DNA from: Ligustrum vulgare
Taxonomy: Eukaryota; Streptophyta; Magnoliopsida; Lamiales; Oleaceae
Reading direction: 5' to 3'
Length of the DNA: 64,000 nucleotides
Assembly (NCBI GenBank): GCA_963555705.1
Contig: OY743190.1
Location: 11,569,501 to 11,633,500, forward strand
In this document: positions 21,463-32,059 of the stretch, piece after piece
How the letters are laid out: every line of letters starts with the position of its first letter
Numbering within the stretch: the stretch's first letter is position 1
The notes under the pieces: generated by a model
The model's database searches: none
What the model was told of the DNA's origin: nothing
Seen by the model: only the letters and a program-made list of their open reading frames with translations
Translations under genes and position numbers: made by a program

Positions 21463-22130
21463 TCACAAATTAGAGATGGCAACGAGATGAGGAATACCTG
21501 AATCCGACGGGAATCCGCCCCGAACTAGGGATGAATCCCCAACAAAGAAGGGATGAGGATGAAAAATCCCCGAATCGGGAACGGGGCGGGAACGGGGATG
21601 ACCATCTTATCCCCATACCCGCCCCCGTCCCCGATCCATATCCTCAACTAACAAGTTCCATCAAAATTTAAAAAGCCCAAAAAATGCCCTATATTATCTG
21701 TACAAAAGTCCTATGATGTCAAAAAAAATTTCACCCAAAAATTATTATTTATCAAGTCATAAAATTTAATACTTATTTTGAAAAAAGTTACTGGTTATTA
21801 GTTATTAAGCTTATCGAGTTGTATTTTCTCATCGAAACAAATACAAAATAAAGACACAAACAAAGATAAATATATATTCGATTAATGTCCAAATAATGTG
21901 TAAAGATTATTAGATTTAGAAAATGTTAGGTTGTTCCTGCATGTTTCCTTATACTGTTTTGCATAAAATTATTTTAAAACTTAAAAAAAAAAAAAACAAA
22001 TAGGGATATAAAAGGAGATTTTTCCATCCCCGATTAAATTGGGACGGGACTGGAATGAGGATGGTAAATCATTAATAGGGCGGGAACCGGAAAAAGGCAT
22101 CCCCGCTCCGTTGCCAATCCTATCACAAAT
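21463..22130. mobile_element. hAT-like MITE with GC-rich ends, perfect 8-bp duplication
   Basis: The element is 21471-22122 (652 bp) between exact copies of TCACAAAT (21463-21470 and 22123-22130). TIRs TAGAGATGGCAACGAG and, reverse complemented, TAGGATTGGCAACGGAG. Subterminal CCCCGAATCGGGAACGGGGC-type words mark both ends; the middle is AT-rich and non-coding. Same family as 15275-15806 and the decayed copies at 24190-24583 and 59769-60400. Confidence 0.92.
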
Positions 22131-24180
22131 GTGTCGCCCAAATGATGTTTCCAATTTTCTTAATAGTTAAAACGAGAATTTTAACTCAAATTAGCGTTAC
22201 GATAATCCCATCCTATTATGGATAGTTGCATACATAGATTATGAAGTGCCACCTTACCTAGCTATATCCCTAATTAATTAAGATCAACACACATCATAGA
22301 AAAACTTGTTAAAACTAGTATATAACGCATACAATGCACATAATATTATAATGATATTGTGAAATTTTTATTCAAGTATATATGTTTTTAAAATTGAATA
22401 AAAATTATTCAAATTTTCCTATATATTTTAACTAAAAATTATTTAAAGTGTTGATTTAAACAATCTCAATATCGAACTCAATTTATTCTATACACTATTC
22501 AAAATTTTAAGTACGCAATACCTTATCAATTAATATCATCATCTTTCTTCTAATTACTGATTACAGACTTCTTTAAATTTTGTATCTCTTGAAATATATT
22601 CTTAAGTTACCTTATTTGAAGAAATTGGAGTTAGAAGGATTTCTTCTTTTTTGTGTGTATATAGTTCATAATCAATTCATTGTTGCAGTTAATGAAGAAT
22701 GATAAATATCGTTTGACAATTTACCAAAACTTTAGAATCAAGATGAAAAAAATCAGTTGTAATTTGGCGTAAAAAATGCTTATCATGCATGTGAAGTTAG
22801 AACTCAAAACAACATTTGATCATAAATGTCTGAGAAAAATTGAGATGTGTCTAATCTAGGTTTCATATGAATGTATGATTATTAGAGACACGAAAAATAT
22901 GATATTTACTTAGAGTAATGTTTGATCACGAAAATTATTTCGAAATTCGTGCATTCAAATTTCTGGCTCAACAAATTGATTCATTGTGTTGTAAATCTCA
23001 AAGTAGCACACACATTTCTTTAAATTGATAGTACTACAATAAAACATCATCTCAAATTTTCCTACAACCTAATGAGACGTGTTCATCGATTTTATAGAAG
23101 AAAAATAATAACAAAATGCTCTAGTGATTTCTTTTCATCATTTGACATAGTAAACACATAATAATAAAATAGGTTCAGAAACATAGTGAAAGGAGTCGAG
23201 GTGAACAAAAAGCGATACATAATTACAGAATATTAACTTATGATTGCTTATACCTCGTGACATTTTTATTAACTGTAAAAACTAAAATTCACTTTAAAAT
23301 TCAAATACAAGATAAAAATATATACATTTAAACCAATTTAAAATATAAACAAATGATACTCTCAAGAAACTTGCACTTCGAAATTTCAACTTAAAAATTT
23401 AATACAACAAGAATTTAAATTAATTAGAAAGCAAAAATTACTTAATTTTTCTTACAACTACTATTTTAGAAAAACAAATTTACACGCATCATACTTCAAT
23501 AATTGGCTTTCCGAACAAAGTAGTGAATCTTCACAGCACTCTATTTTTATAAGTGTGGTGAGAATATAATTATCGTTAAATTAATATTTGACAAAAAAAA
23601 AAAACTTAAAATTGGAATATAACTGATAGAGAATAAAATGTTTAATGTAGAAGGTGAAAATGATATTTGACAATTCGATTATAAAATAAAATAAAATGTT
23701 AAAAATTGTAAATTAGTCAAAATTAACGATAAATATGATATTATTAAAAGGTTTGGGAATAAAATAATTAGAAAAGTTTACCCCTGTAAGTTCATTTAAT
23801 TTTTTTTTTAATTATTATATGCATGTAAACAAATTAATTGAAGAAGTACACATTTTTTTCTCATATTAATTAAATGACGAATTAGAAAATATAAATTATA
23901 TGAGAGTTATTGATTTTATTTAAAAGTTTTTTCGTGATAAAGTGAAGAGTTTAGATTGTAAATATATGAAAAATATTTTGATTGACAATACGAAAAATAA
24001 AAAGAAATAAAATATTAAAAAAATGAACATTAAGTAAAACTAAGGGTGAATATGAAATGATTAAAAAATTGCGAGAGTAAAATAGTTCAAAAAAGCTACT
24101 CTATTTAATGAACTTTTAAAAGTAGTATAGATTTATATCAAAGTCAACGATTGATTTTAAAAACATGTTTTATGGGATCC
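22131..24180. other. 2-kb AT-rich stretch, nothing recognised
   Basis: No coding region, no repeat with definable ends and no RNA gene found on either strand. Confidence 0.45.
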
Positions 24181-24189
24181 GTAATTTAC

Positions 24190-24583
24190 GGATGAAAAAA
24201 AATGTTTCAATTAATCCGGATCTTAATGGGGTGACAGTTAATCACCTCGCGGATGGTTGGTGGGGACAGGTTAGAGTTAACTTCCCCGACTCATGTCATA
24301 GGGAGGTTGATCTTTGATGTCTCGCTCCGAACTTGACCCTCTTGATTATTTGAAAAAAAAAAAAGAGTTAACTGCCTCGACTCATGTCATAGAGAGGCTG
24401 ATCTCTGGTGTCTCGCTTCGAACTTAACCCTCTTGATTATTTTTCAACCAAATAAAAAGGGCTCAGTACCTACAAATCCAATTTTCATCCATGACCTGCT
24501 ACCTCGAACTTATCCCATCCAACCCCAAAATTCATGGGGCGGTGAATTCCACTCACCTCAAACTCGTCTCATTGTTATCCCTA
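24190..24583. mobile_element. Decayed hAT-like MITE containing a 91-bp tandem duplication
   Basis: The right end, reverse complemented, is TAGGGATAACAATGAGACGAG, like the termini at 21471. The left end is not clear. Within it, the phrase GACTCATGTCATAG...GCTCCGAACTTGACCCTC occurs twice with a period of 91 bases (copies begin near 24273 and 24364), separated by a poly-A tract. Confidence 0.6.
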
Positions 24584-24615
24584 CACGAATAACAACCTTT
24601 TAATAACATATTTCA

Positions 24616-24948
24616 TACTCATTCTGTTCTAAAAAGATAGTCATATATACTATTTTTGTTTGTCCCAAAAATATAGTCTTATTTTCATATTGAGCACGTA
24701 TTAATTTTTTTCATTTTCACATATACCCTTATTTAATATATCTTGGTACAATACAAACCAACTACTTAGCTATTGCTTTTTCAAATATTTTGTGGAAAAC
24801 GAAGTGAATCCACTTAAAATAATAAATAAGGAATAAAAGGTATAAATGGAAATTATTGATAAAATTCAATACCCCAACTATACTAACTATTATTTTTTAA
24901 TCCGTATAAAAATAATCGTAGAACTATCTTTTTGGGACGAAATGAGTA
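24616..24948. mobile_element. Stowaway MITE, TA duplication
   Basis: The element is 24618-24946 (329 bp) flanked by TA. Ends CTCATTCTGTTCTAAAAAGA and, reverse complemented, CTCATTTCGTCCCAAAAAGA are clear TIRs of the Tc1/mariner-related Stowaway type. Confidence 0.85.
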
Positions 24949-25617
24949 ATTTTTTTTTTATTAAAATCCTTGTCAAACTAATATTGGAACCTCGACTCCT
25001 TTTAGTAGTAGCAGCAAATGTAATAAAAGGTGAATGGAGCTTTTCTTTAAAATGAATCAAGGGGGCATAATCCATTAAATCACGTAGGATTTGTTGGGTT
25101 AATTATGACTTCTTGTTGGGGGCAATTCTACAGAAAAAGGCTGCATTATTTTAAGATTTACGCTACAGAAATAGAAAGTTTGATATAAAGTTTTACATTT
25201 GTACACGTAGCAGCAATTTATTTATTTACCCATCACATTAATTTCAAAATTAATAATCCCAAAAATTTGATCACACTTTCGATCAAACTTTTCGATTCAA
25301 ATAGCATTTTCATTATTTTAATTATGGCAAGCAATTGTTTAATTTATATGTAGTCCTTTTCTTTTCAAGAAATTACGAACGCAGCACATTTAAAAAATTT
25401 GACTTGTTGAATCTATATTATATAATTCTTTAAATTGCTATGGAACGCCTTTCTTCTTGTTTCTTCTCGATTAGTCTCACTCAATGCCTCAGTTTTTCTA
25501 ATGATTAGTATTATTAATTTCGACCAGCTAAAAAAGTTCGGTTTATATATGTTGTTTTTGCAGTTTTTGGAGACTGCTAAGAATTTAAGCTTTGACTAGA
25601 TTAATCACTTTTCATTT

Positions 25618-25667
<50 letters not shown>

Positions 25668-25681
25668 TCACTTTTCCATTT

Positions 25682-25728
<47 letters not shown>

Positions 25729-26400
25729 GTAATTGTTGTATCACCATTTAATGGAGCATTGTATATTGTTGTCGAGTTACACACGTTTTAATTTTTATAG
25801 TTCTAATTATGAAATAAAAAATATTAAGCCCTTGTTTAGATTTTAATTTCACTCAAAGTCAACAAATAAATTTAATTACATATTTCTCGCGAAGTGCAAT
25901 TTTCAATCGCACATTTTATTAACTTTTATTAAAGTCTAGTGAAAATTTGATTTTAATTTCCAACAAACAAGAGCTAAATTCTTACTCGGTTCAATTATAA
26001 AAGTGGATTACAATCTATTCAAAATCTATCTATTATTTAATGATTACTCACACATTTAAGGGAAATCGTAACTTTTCAACAACATATTTTATTAACTTTT
26101 ATTAAAATATAAAAAAAAATCAGATTTTATGTAAACTAAATTAAGGCTAAAGACAAGTCAAATATTAAAACAAGATTAATATTCGTAAATTTCCTAGCAA
26201 GTTCCAAATTAGTGTTCATTTTTTTGTATTTTTAAAATTAAAATCTGTCCACAAATTCCAAATTATAATCTTTATTTCAAAGAGAATTTTTTCTTTTAAA
26301 TAAACCCATTAGAAACATTTTAATAAAGAGTACAAAAATAATAAATACAACAATAATTGTACCTGCCAAGTACGCCTATCTGTACCTTCCAATACCCTTT
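24949..26400. other. Intergenic upstream of the SAUR gene
   Basis: AT-rich DNA. Two (AAT)n tracts (25621-25661 and 25683-25727) are each preceded by CACTTTTC(C)ATTTTT, showing a local duplication of the microsatellite and its flank. No other gene seen. Confidence 0.5.
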
Positions 26401-26411
26401 CCTTCACGGTT

Positions 26412-26419
26412 CTATATTT
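26412..26419 (+). promoter_or_regulatory. TATA box of the SAUR gene
   Basis: TATATTTA lies 112 bases upstream of the SAUR start codon and is followed by a CT-rich leader (26429-26505, including nine or more CT units), a usual plant promoter and 5' UTR arrangement. I saw no certain TGTCTC auxin response element nearby. Confidence 0.6.
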
Positions 26420-26530
26420 ATACGGCTCTCCTCTCTCTCTCTCTCTCTCAGCTCATTCTTCCCACCTCTTCACTCTCTCTCTATTTCAGTTTCTCTCTCT
26501 GCAAAATAGTTAAAAATATAAAATTCTAGA

Positions 26531-26944
26531 ATGAAGAAGTTGCTAAAGAGGCTATCCAGAGTGTCTGATTCTTCGCAGTATAGTCTTTTGCGGTCGGAAT
26601 CCAGAGCGGCGAGACCTCGTCGATTGGAATCATTCAGAAAGAGGTCCGGCGGAGTGCCCCAGGGTCACCTGCCGGTCTACGTCGGCGAGGAAATGGAACG
26701 ATTTGTAGTGAGCGCTGAGCTCTTGAATCACCCGATCTTTGTAAAGCTACTCAACAAATCGGCGCAAGAGTACGGCTACGAGCAGAAAGGTGTGCTCCGG
26801 ATCCCCTGCCATGTGTTCCTCTTTGAACAGGTGCTGGAGGCTCTTCGAATCGGCGTTGAGTCGCTTGACCTCCCGGACCTCCTCAACTCGCTCTCCGACG
26901 AGTTTTCAAACAGTCGGGGAGATTTAATTAGCGGAGTTAAGTAA
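26531..26944 (+). CDS. SAUR: SAUR family auxin-responsive protein (SAUR71/72-like)
   Basis: A single-exon gene of 137 residues, normal for small auxin-up RNA proteins. These promote cell expansion by inhibiting PP2C.D phosphatases, which keeps plasma-membrane proton pumps active. The basic N-terminus MKKLLKRLSRVSDSSQYSLLR is characteristic of the SAUR71/72 subgroup. The SAUR domain runs from about residue 42: GHLPVYVGEEMERFVVSAELL, then LLNKSAQEYGYEQKGVLRIPC and the hydrophobic helix of the domain end. The C-terminal tail (after about 115) is less conserved. The start is the first ATG after a TATA box and CT-rich leader; the stop is TAA. No lesion is visible and its GC content is far above its surroundings, so it is probably functional. 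SAURs often occur in clusters; this one stands alone in the window. Confidence 0.96.
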   Translation: MKKLLKRLSRVSDSSQYSLLRSESRAARPRRLESFRKRSGGVPQGHLPVYVGEEMERFVVSAELLNHPIFVKLLNKSAQEYGYEQKGVLRIPCHVFLFEQVLEALRIGVESLDLPDLLNSLSDEFSNSRGDLISGVK

Positions 26945-27177
26945 CTAATTAGAAAGATAAATGTGAAGCTGCTGTAGCTGTTGGTGATCTTATAACTTTT
27001 GGATCAGATTTTGTGTTTTTTCTTCTTCTCCTCCTTTGTAAATACTTTGCGATGAACAAAGTGGAGTAGGGTTTTGATGAAGCTGTGTTTGCCTAGTGCC
27101 TACGGCCTACCATATAGAAGGTGAAAAAGCAACCCCATAAAATGAAAATTACTTCATTTTTTTTACCCTATTTCCCC
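26945..27177 (+). other. Probable 3' UTR of the SAUR gene
   Basis: T-rich sequence (tgtgttttttcttcttctcc) follows the stop, with AAAATGAAAATT-like words near 27138 that could serve for polyadenylation. The exact cleavage site cannot be read. Confidence 0.4.
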
Positions 27178-27295
27178 CCTGTTCTTTAAGAATGTATATA
27201 TTTTTATGATAAAACATGTGATTAAAAAATTAAGAAAGAAAATATTTATAATTAAAAAATTATGTTATTTATAAATCGATTGTAAATTATCAAGG
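27178..27295 (+). mobile_element. Tourist-like MITE fragment near the SAUR 3' end
   Basis: CCCTGTTCTTTAAGAATG, then GTGATTAAAAAATTAAGAAAGAAAATA and a TTATGTTATTTATAAA-like stretch, reproduce the family core. No clear right end or duplication. Confidence 0.45.
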
Positions 27296-27643
27296 CAAAT
27301 ATGGTGATCATAATGGACATAGTAATTCTTACTCAATATATATGTGGGACTGACACGTAACACAAATAAATTATTTATGCCACATGTTTGATATACAGAC
27401 AATATGAATAAGGATTATGATGCACAATGAACACCATCTACTTAATGTTTATTAATGATTGTGTTAAAAAAATATTTATGCAAGTGGGCAAAATAGGTTA
27501 GATTTACAATAATGGTACTCTGTATGTTACCCGTACTAACGGCCGACAACTAAAAGGAGGCTGACCGTTGATTCCTAGAGAATTGAGCGTCTACTGTTAC
27601 ACATTCGTGATTTTGCGGGGTCTGAATTTGTTTCGAGGATTTA

Positions 27644-27826
27644 TTAAGCCCCTATTTCGTACTTAAATATTTCAAAATTTATTTTTAATCACAAATTTTA
27701 ATAATAATAAAATAATTTACCCATAAATTGAAAAAATTTCTTACTTTTTAACTATATATATATTCCTTAAAAATTTATTATTACAAATCACATTATTTTA
27801 AAATAATAGATCTCAAACAGGCTTAA
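27644..27826. mobile_element. MITE family B, TTAA flanks
   Basis: The element is 27648-27822 (175 bp). It begins GCCCCTATTTCGTACTTAAA and, reverse complemented, its right end begins GCCTGTTTGAGATC. TTAA flanks both sides (27644-27647 and 27823-27826). The interior has TTTTTAATCACAAATTTTAATAATAAAATAATTTACC-like words shared with 52900-53070, 54244-54425 and 58130-58312. Confidence 0.65.
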
Positions 27827-27952
27827 GTCTCCTATTTAGTAAACTTGTTTATAAATATTTCCTCAAATCACTTCACTTTTTAATCATATATTTTATCTTG
27901 AAAAATACAACATTCTTTGTTTATGCACAATTTTTTACCTAACAGAGCTAAG
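27824..27952. mobile_element. Tourist-like MITE directly abutting family B copy
   Basis: The element is 27827-27949 (123 bp) with TAA on both sides (27824-27826, 27950-27952). TIRs GTCTCCTATTTAGTAAA and, reverse complemented, GCTCTGTTAGGTAAAAAA. It shares its left target bases with the neighbouring family B copy. Confidence 0.75.
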
Positions 27953-28841
27953 CACTGTTTGTTAAAAGTTATGCTTAAAAATATGTTTTTTTTATGTTTT
28001 TAGTGAAATATGTGGTTGAAATATGTTTTTACTATATTTCACCTCTGCTTGTGCTATATTTCACTTTATTCAAACCCATTTAAAATATGAATTTTATCAA
28101 AACCAAACATGCGCGACTCATTTTTCATTTTGAGATTCTTTCTTGAACATTATTTCGTGGGCTGTTACACCCAATGTTTTTCACTATAAAAAAAAAAAAG
28201 AAAAAGAAAAAAGTTATAAGCTTAAGGAATCAAGTGCTACAATATTAAAAGGTATAAGCTCAAATTTCAAAACGTAAAGATCGAGAATCCAAATAATAAT
28301 ATCCACAAACTTCCCCTTAATTTAAGTTTATATATGTAACCGTTCCATATATAAACCCTATTTGGTCATGAAAAAATTTAACAAATTCATTTTCAACCAA
28401 ATAATTCTATGAATGTGTCACTTTACACACCTTTCAAAAATATTTCAAAGTTACATTAAAAGATTTCTTCAATTTCTCCTTAACCAAAAAGTTAATAATG
28501 TGACAATATGCATGAACCTAAGATTTTGAAAGTTACATGCTCTAATGACCGTAATTAGCCAATTAATAACAGGTTTCCGTATTCTTTGCAAAGCTGCCTT
28601 TAATTCCGTTTTAAATCTCACAAAATCGGTAATAAGGCTGAACTCGATAATACTGTAGTCATTATAAATTTGTTTATTTATATTTTTTAGGTAAAATATG
28701 TGGTTTAAAACGTAGTTTGAAAAGTTGTGTTGTTTATAAATTAATTTATAAATTATAAGTTATAACGTTCACGTTAAAAAATGAAAAATGTCGGATAATA
28801 TTAATTTAGGGTATGGGTAGGGTTACTGTTTTTGCTTCTGC
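27953..28841. other. Intergenic with MITE fragments
   Basis: No gene. Fragments of the Tourist-like family core occur at about 27958-28020 (GCACTGTTTGTTAAAAG) and 28660-28745. Confidence 0.4.

Positions 28842-28902
<61 letters not shown>
28842..28902. repeat. (TTA)n microsatellite
   Basis: About 20 uninterrupted units; produces a false poly-isoleucine reading frame. Confidence 0.95.
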
Positions 28903-30891
28903 GTCAACTTTTTCTAAAAACTCTAATGAGACAAAAGATATTCAGAAGCAGTTTCTAAATCTCGAATCAACTTTTAATTTTCCTGTAATGGATCCTAAGT
29001 GGGTTAAGATCTTCTAATGAAAGACGTTGGATAATATTTATTATTTTGTGGTGGGGGAATCGTACGTTCTTATCTGTGACCTTAAGACCCCACAAAAGAC
29101 TTAGTTTTCAACTTTTTTCTACAGAATAGCAATTAATCACTTAATTAATAATAATAAAAAAAACTAAATAAAACAAAACAAATTGTATTTATCAACTATT
29201 TTGGACCCACTAATACGATATGACCAACTGAAAAGGACATATTTGGAATCTAAAAATTGTAAGTTGGTGAAGGGTATTAGCGTCATCGGATTTAAATCAT
29301 TCAATTGATTATCATTTAATTTTTGTTCAATCATTGAAATTGTAAATTGGGTGAAGATTAACTTAAAATTCTTTATGTTGTTGGAGATTTGACATCCCAA
29401 TTAACAATAACACAGACCTAAAAACCCTTATAATTGCATATATGGTGAAAGACGATATAGTACAAAAAAAGAAGAAGATTTCATGCAAAAGTGGGATCGA
29501 TGTCAACAGGTTTTTCAAAGTATTCATTTTCGGAGCAATAATTTTAGATGGATATTCATTTGAACATATTAAATTACATTATGATGTGTCAATTTCTCAT
29601 TATGTGATAAAGATATGTATTAAATAATGAAGTTGTTACCAAATGAATCGTCGCCCAATGAAAAAGTGACACGTTCCAATGTCAGTTTAAAATGTTCAAA
29701 ATGAATGTCCCTCTAAAATTACGCTTTTCAGAGAAGTTAGGATCAATTTCGAGTGGTAATGGCCCAATAAGCAAACTCAAAGGCTTCACTACCGACATTT
29801 GAATTTTTTTGACCAAATTTCATCGCTTAGGGCTTCGAAAACGTGTTTTTCAATTTTCTTGATATTTTTAATATATTAATAAGTTAGAATTTTAAGCCTA
29901 TTTATTGCAGATTAAAAATCATAATATTAGACATTTAATTAATTTTCGCCATTATCTAGATTTTAAATATTATTATCTAAATTTTAGTCCTTGATTTGAA
30001 CAAGGATTGTAATACTTAACGGTTAGATGTTTTTAATTACAATATAAATTCTTAAGAAGTTTCAATCAAAATCCTCTCTTTCTCGACATTCGTTAGCGAA
30101 TCAACAAATTTGAGTTTTCACGTGAGGTTTTAATAATCTTTCCTGTAAGCTTTCGCTACATCAAGTACTAGATGAGAAAAAACAAATTACGAACAAAACT
30201 TGGACGTCATTCATTTTTCAACATTGTTCACTCTATCAAGTCGAGTATATCGATTCAACAAGTGGGCCATGGAGTTTGTTGTCACCTAAATTGAAGCACT
30301 TGATTTTGTCCAAAATATTTGAAGACCTACTTAAGTTCTAGGTCAGTAAAAAGGTAACCATGTGTCAATCAGAAAAATCGGTAAAAATCGACCTAGGAGC
30401 TTTGACCAGGAGCTACTCGGCCTTGGAATGGCTCGGCCCTACTAGAGTTAGCTCTCTATCTACCTCAAGCAATAGAAGGTTCATTGCAACCAAATATTAA
30501 GTGTTGTGTAGATCTACTTGATTAAATATTTTATATCTTTCACAACTCTCAAAGATCATTAGTTAGATACCTTCCATATGTGTCTCACAACTATGAACAA
30601 GTTGTGGCCGGGTCACATCCAACTCGGGGAGGTTCCGCCAAAATCACTCACATCAAGTTAACAAAAAAGCATCATTTTCTTTGACTAAGTACTATCCACT
30701 TGTGTTTGTAAAATTATTACATTTTTGCATCTAAATAGAGCAAAACATTGCAAAAAAAAATGAGAAGATTAAAGTTCTCTTTCACGTAAGGGAAGAAAAA
30801 TGCTCTCAAATTACTTGTAATCTCTGACTCGTCATAAATAAAAGAAAAATAATTAATGTCGGACCGCGAGTCCGGCCCTACATCGCTTTTA
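28903..30891. other. 2-kb intergenic stretch, nothing recognised
   Basis: No gene, RNA or repeat with definable ends. 30360-30470 contains GC-richer text (gaccaggagctactcggccttgg) that could be an old retroelement piece. Confidence 0.4.
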
Positions 30892-30917
30892 CTTCACTAC
30901 AAAAAAACAGGCTTTTC

Positions 30918-31320
30918 CCGACAGATTAATTTCCCGCGGAGGTCGCGACCGTCGGAATAAAATAAAATTACCGACGGATAACAAATCCATCGGAATTTAT
31001 ACCGACGGAAAATAATTTCCGTCGGAAATATTTTTTCCCGACGGAAATTTTTATTTTCGCCGGAATATATTCCGACTGAATACAGTTCCGGTCGGGGGAA
31101 AAATTTTTAACGACGGAAAATAAATTATCCGTAGGGAATATTTCCGGCGGTTACTTTATCCGTCGGAAATATTATAACTTCCGACGGAATTTCAAACACG
31201 GTCGGAAATAAATTTTTTTCCCGACGGAATAAATAATTCCGTTGGAAAAATCTTGGCTTTTTCAACGAATTGTGGGTGTACTATTTTCCGACGGCCTACT
31301 TTTCCGTCGAAAATGCTTAT
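30918..31320. repeat. Left subterminal repeat array of the CACTA element
   Basis: Many direct and inverted copies of a word like TTCCGACGGAAAT (variants CCGTCGGAAATA, CCCGACGGAAT) crowd the first 400 bases. In En/Spm such motifs are the binding sites for TNPA, which brings the two ends together. Confidence 0.9.
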
Positions 31321-32059
31321 TTCTAATTCTCACGCTTCCCAGTTTCTTCATTCATTCTTCAGTAATATTTTCACATCTCTAAACTCTCCCATCCATTTTA
31401 TTTTTTGCAATTGATTCGAATTTATTTTGGAAATATAGTTGTGGATGCTATATATTGTTGAAGAGTATCATGGACCAAGGTAATAAACTCAAGCTTTTTG
31501 TTTTTTTTTTTGCAAGATTAATACATTTATGTATCTAGATTATTGCTCTTTCTATACATTAATCAGCTATATTTGTGTATATATATGTTGCTTTTGCTAC
31601 TTTTTTAAATTAGATTTAGTATATTTTTGTGTTTTGGATTTGTAATATACAAATAATATTTAAACTATAAATTGTAGATGGTAATATGTATTTTAGATTA
31701 ATTAGTTTGTATGCATTATTTATTTAGTTTATTAAGATTTTGTTAGAAAATAAATCTGTGCATATTTCAGATTTACTATAGAAGTAAGACTAATTTTGTA
31801 TCTTATTGTTTATATATCATAATTAGTAGTATGCTAATATGCATATTTATTAATATATTTCATTTTGTATGTTACTGTATATATTAGATCAATTTTATCA
31901 TTCAAATTAGTATGTTGATGAGTATATTAGAGATTATATTAAGTATATGAATTTCCAAATTAAGAGTTTGTTTGTCATGTTAAAATCACTAAATTAATTT
32001 AAAAGTTGACGGTTAAATAAGTATCAAATTATTGTGAATATAATAAATGTGTATTTTAT

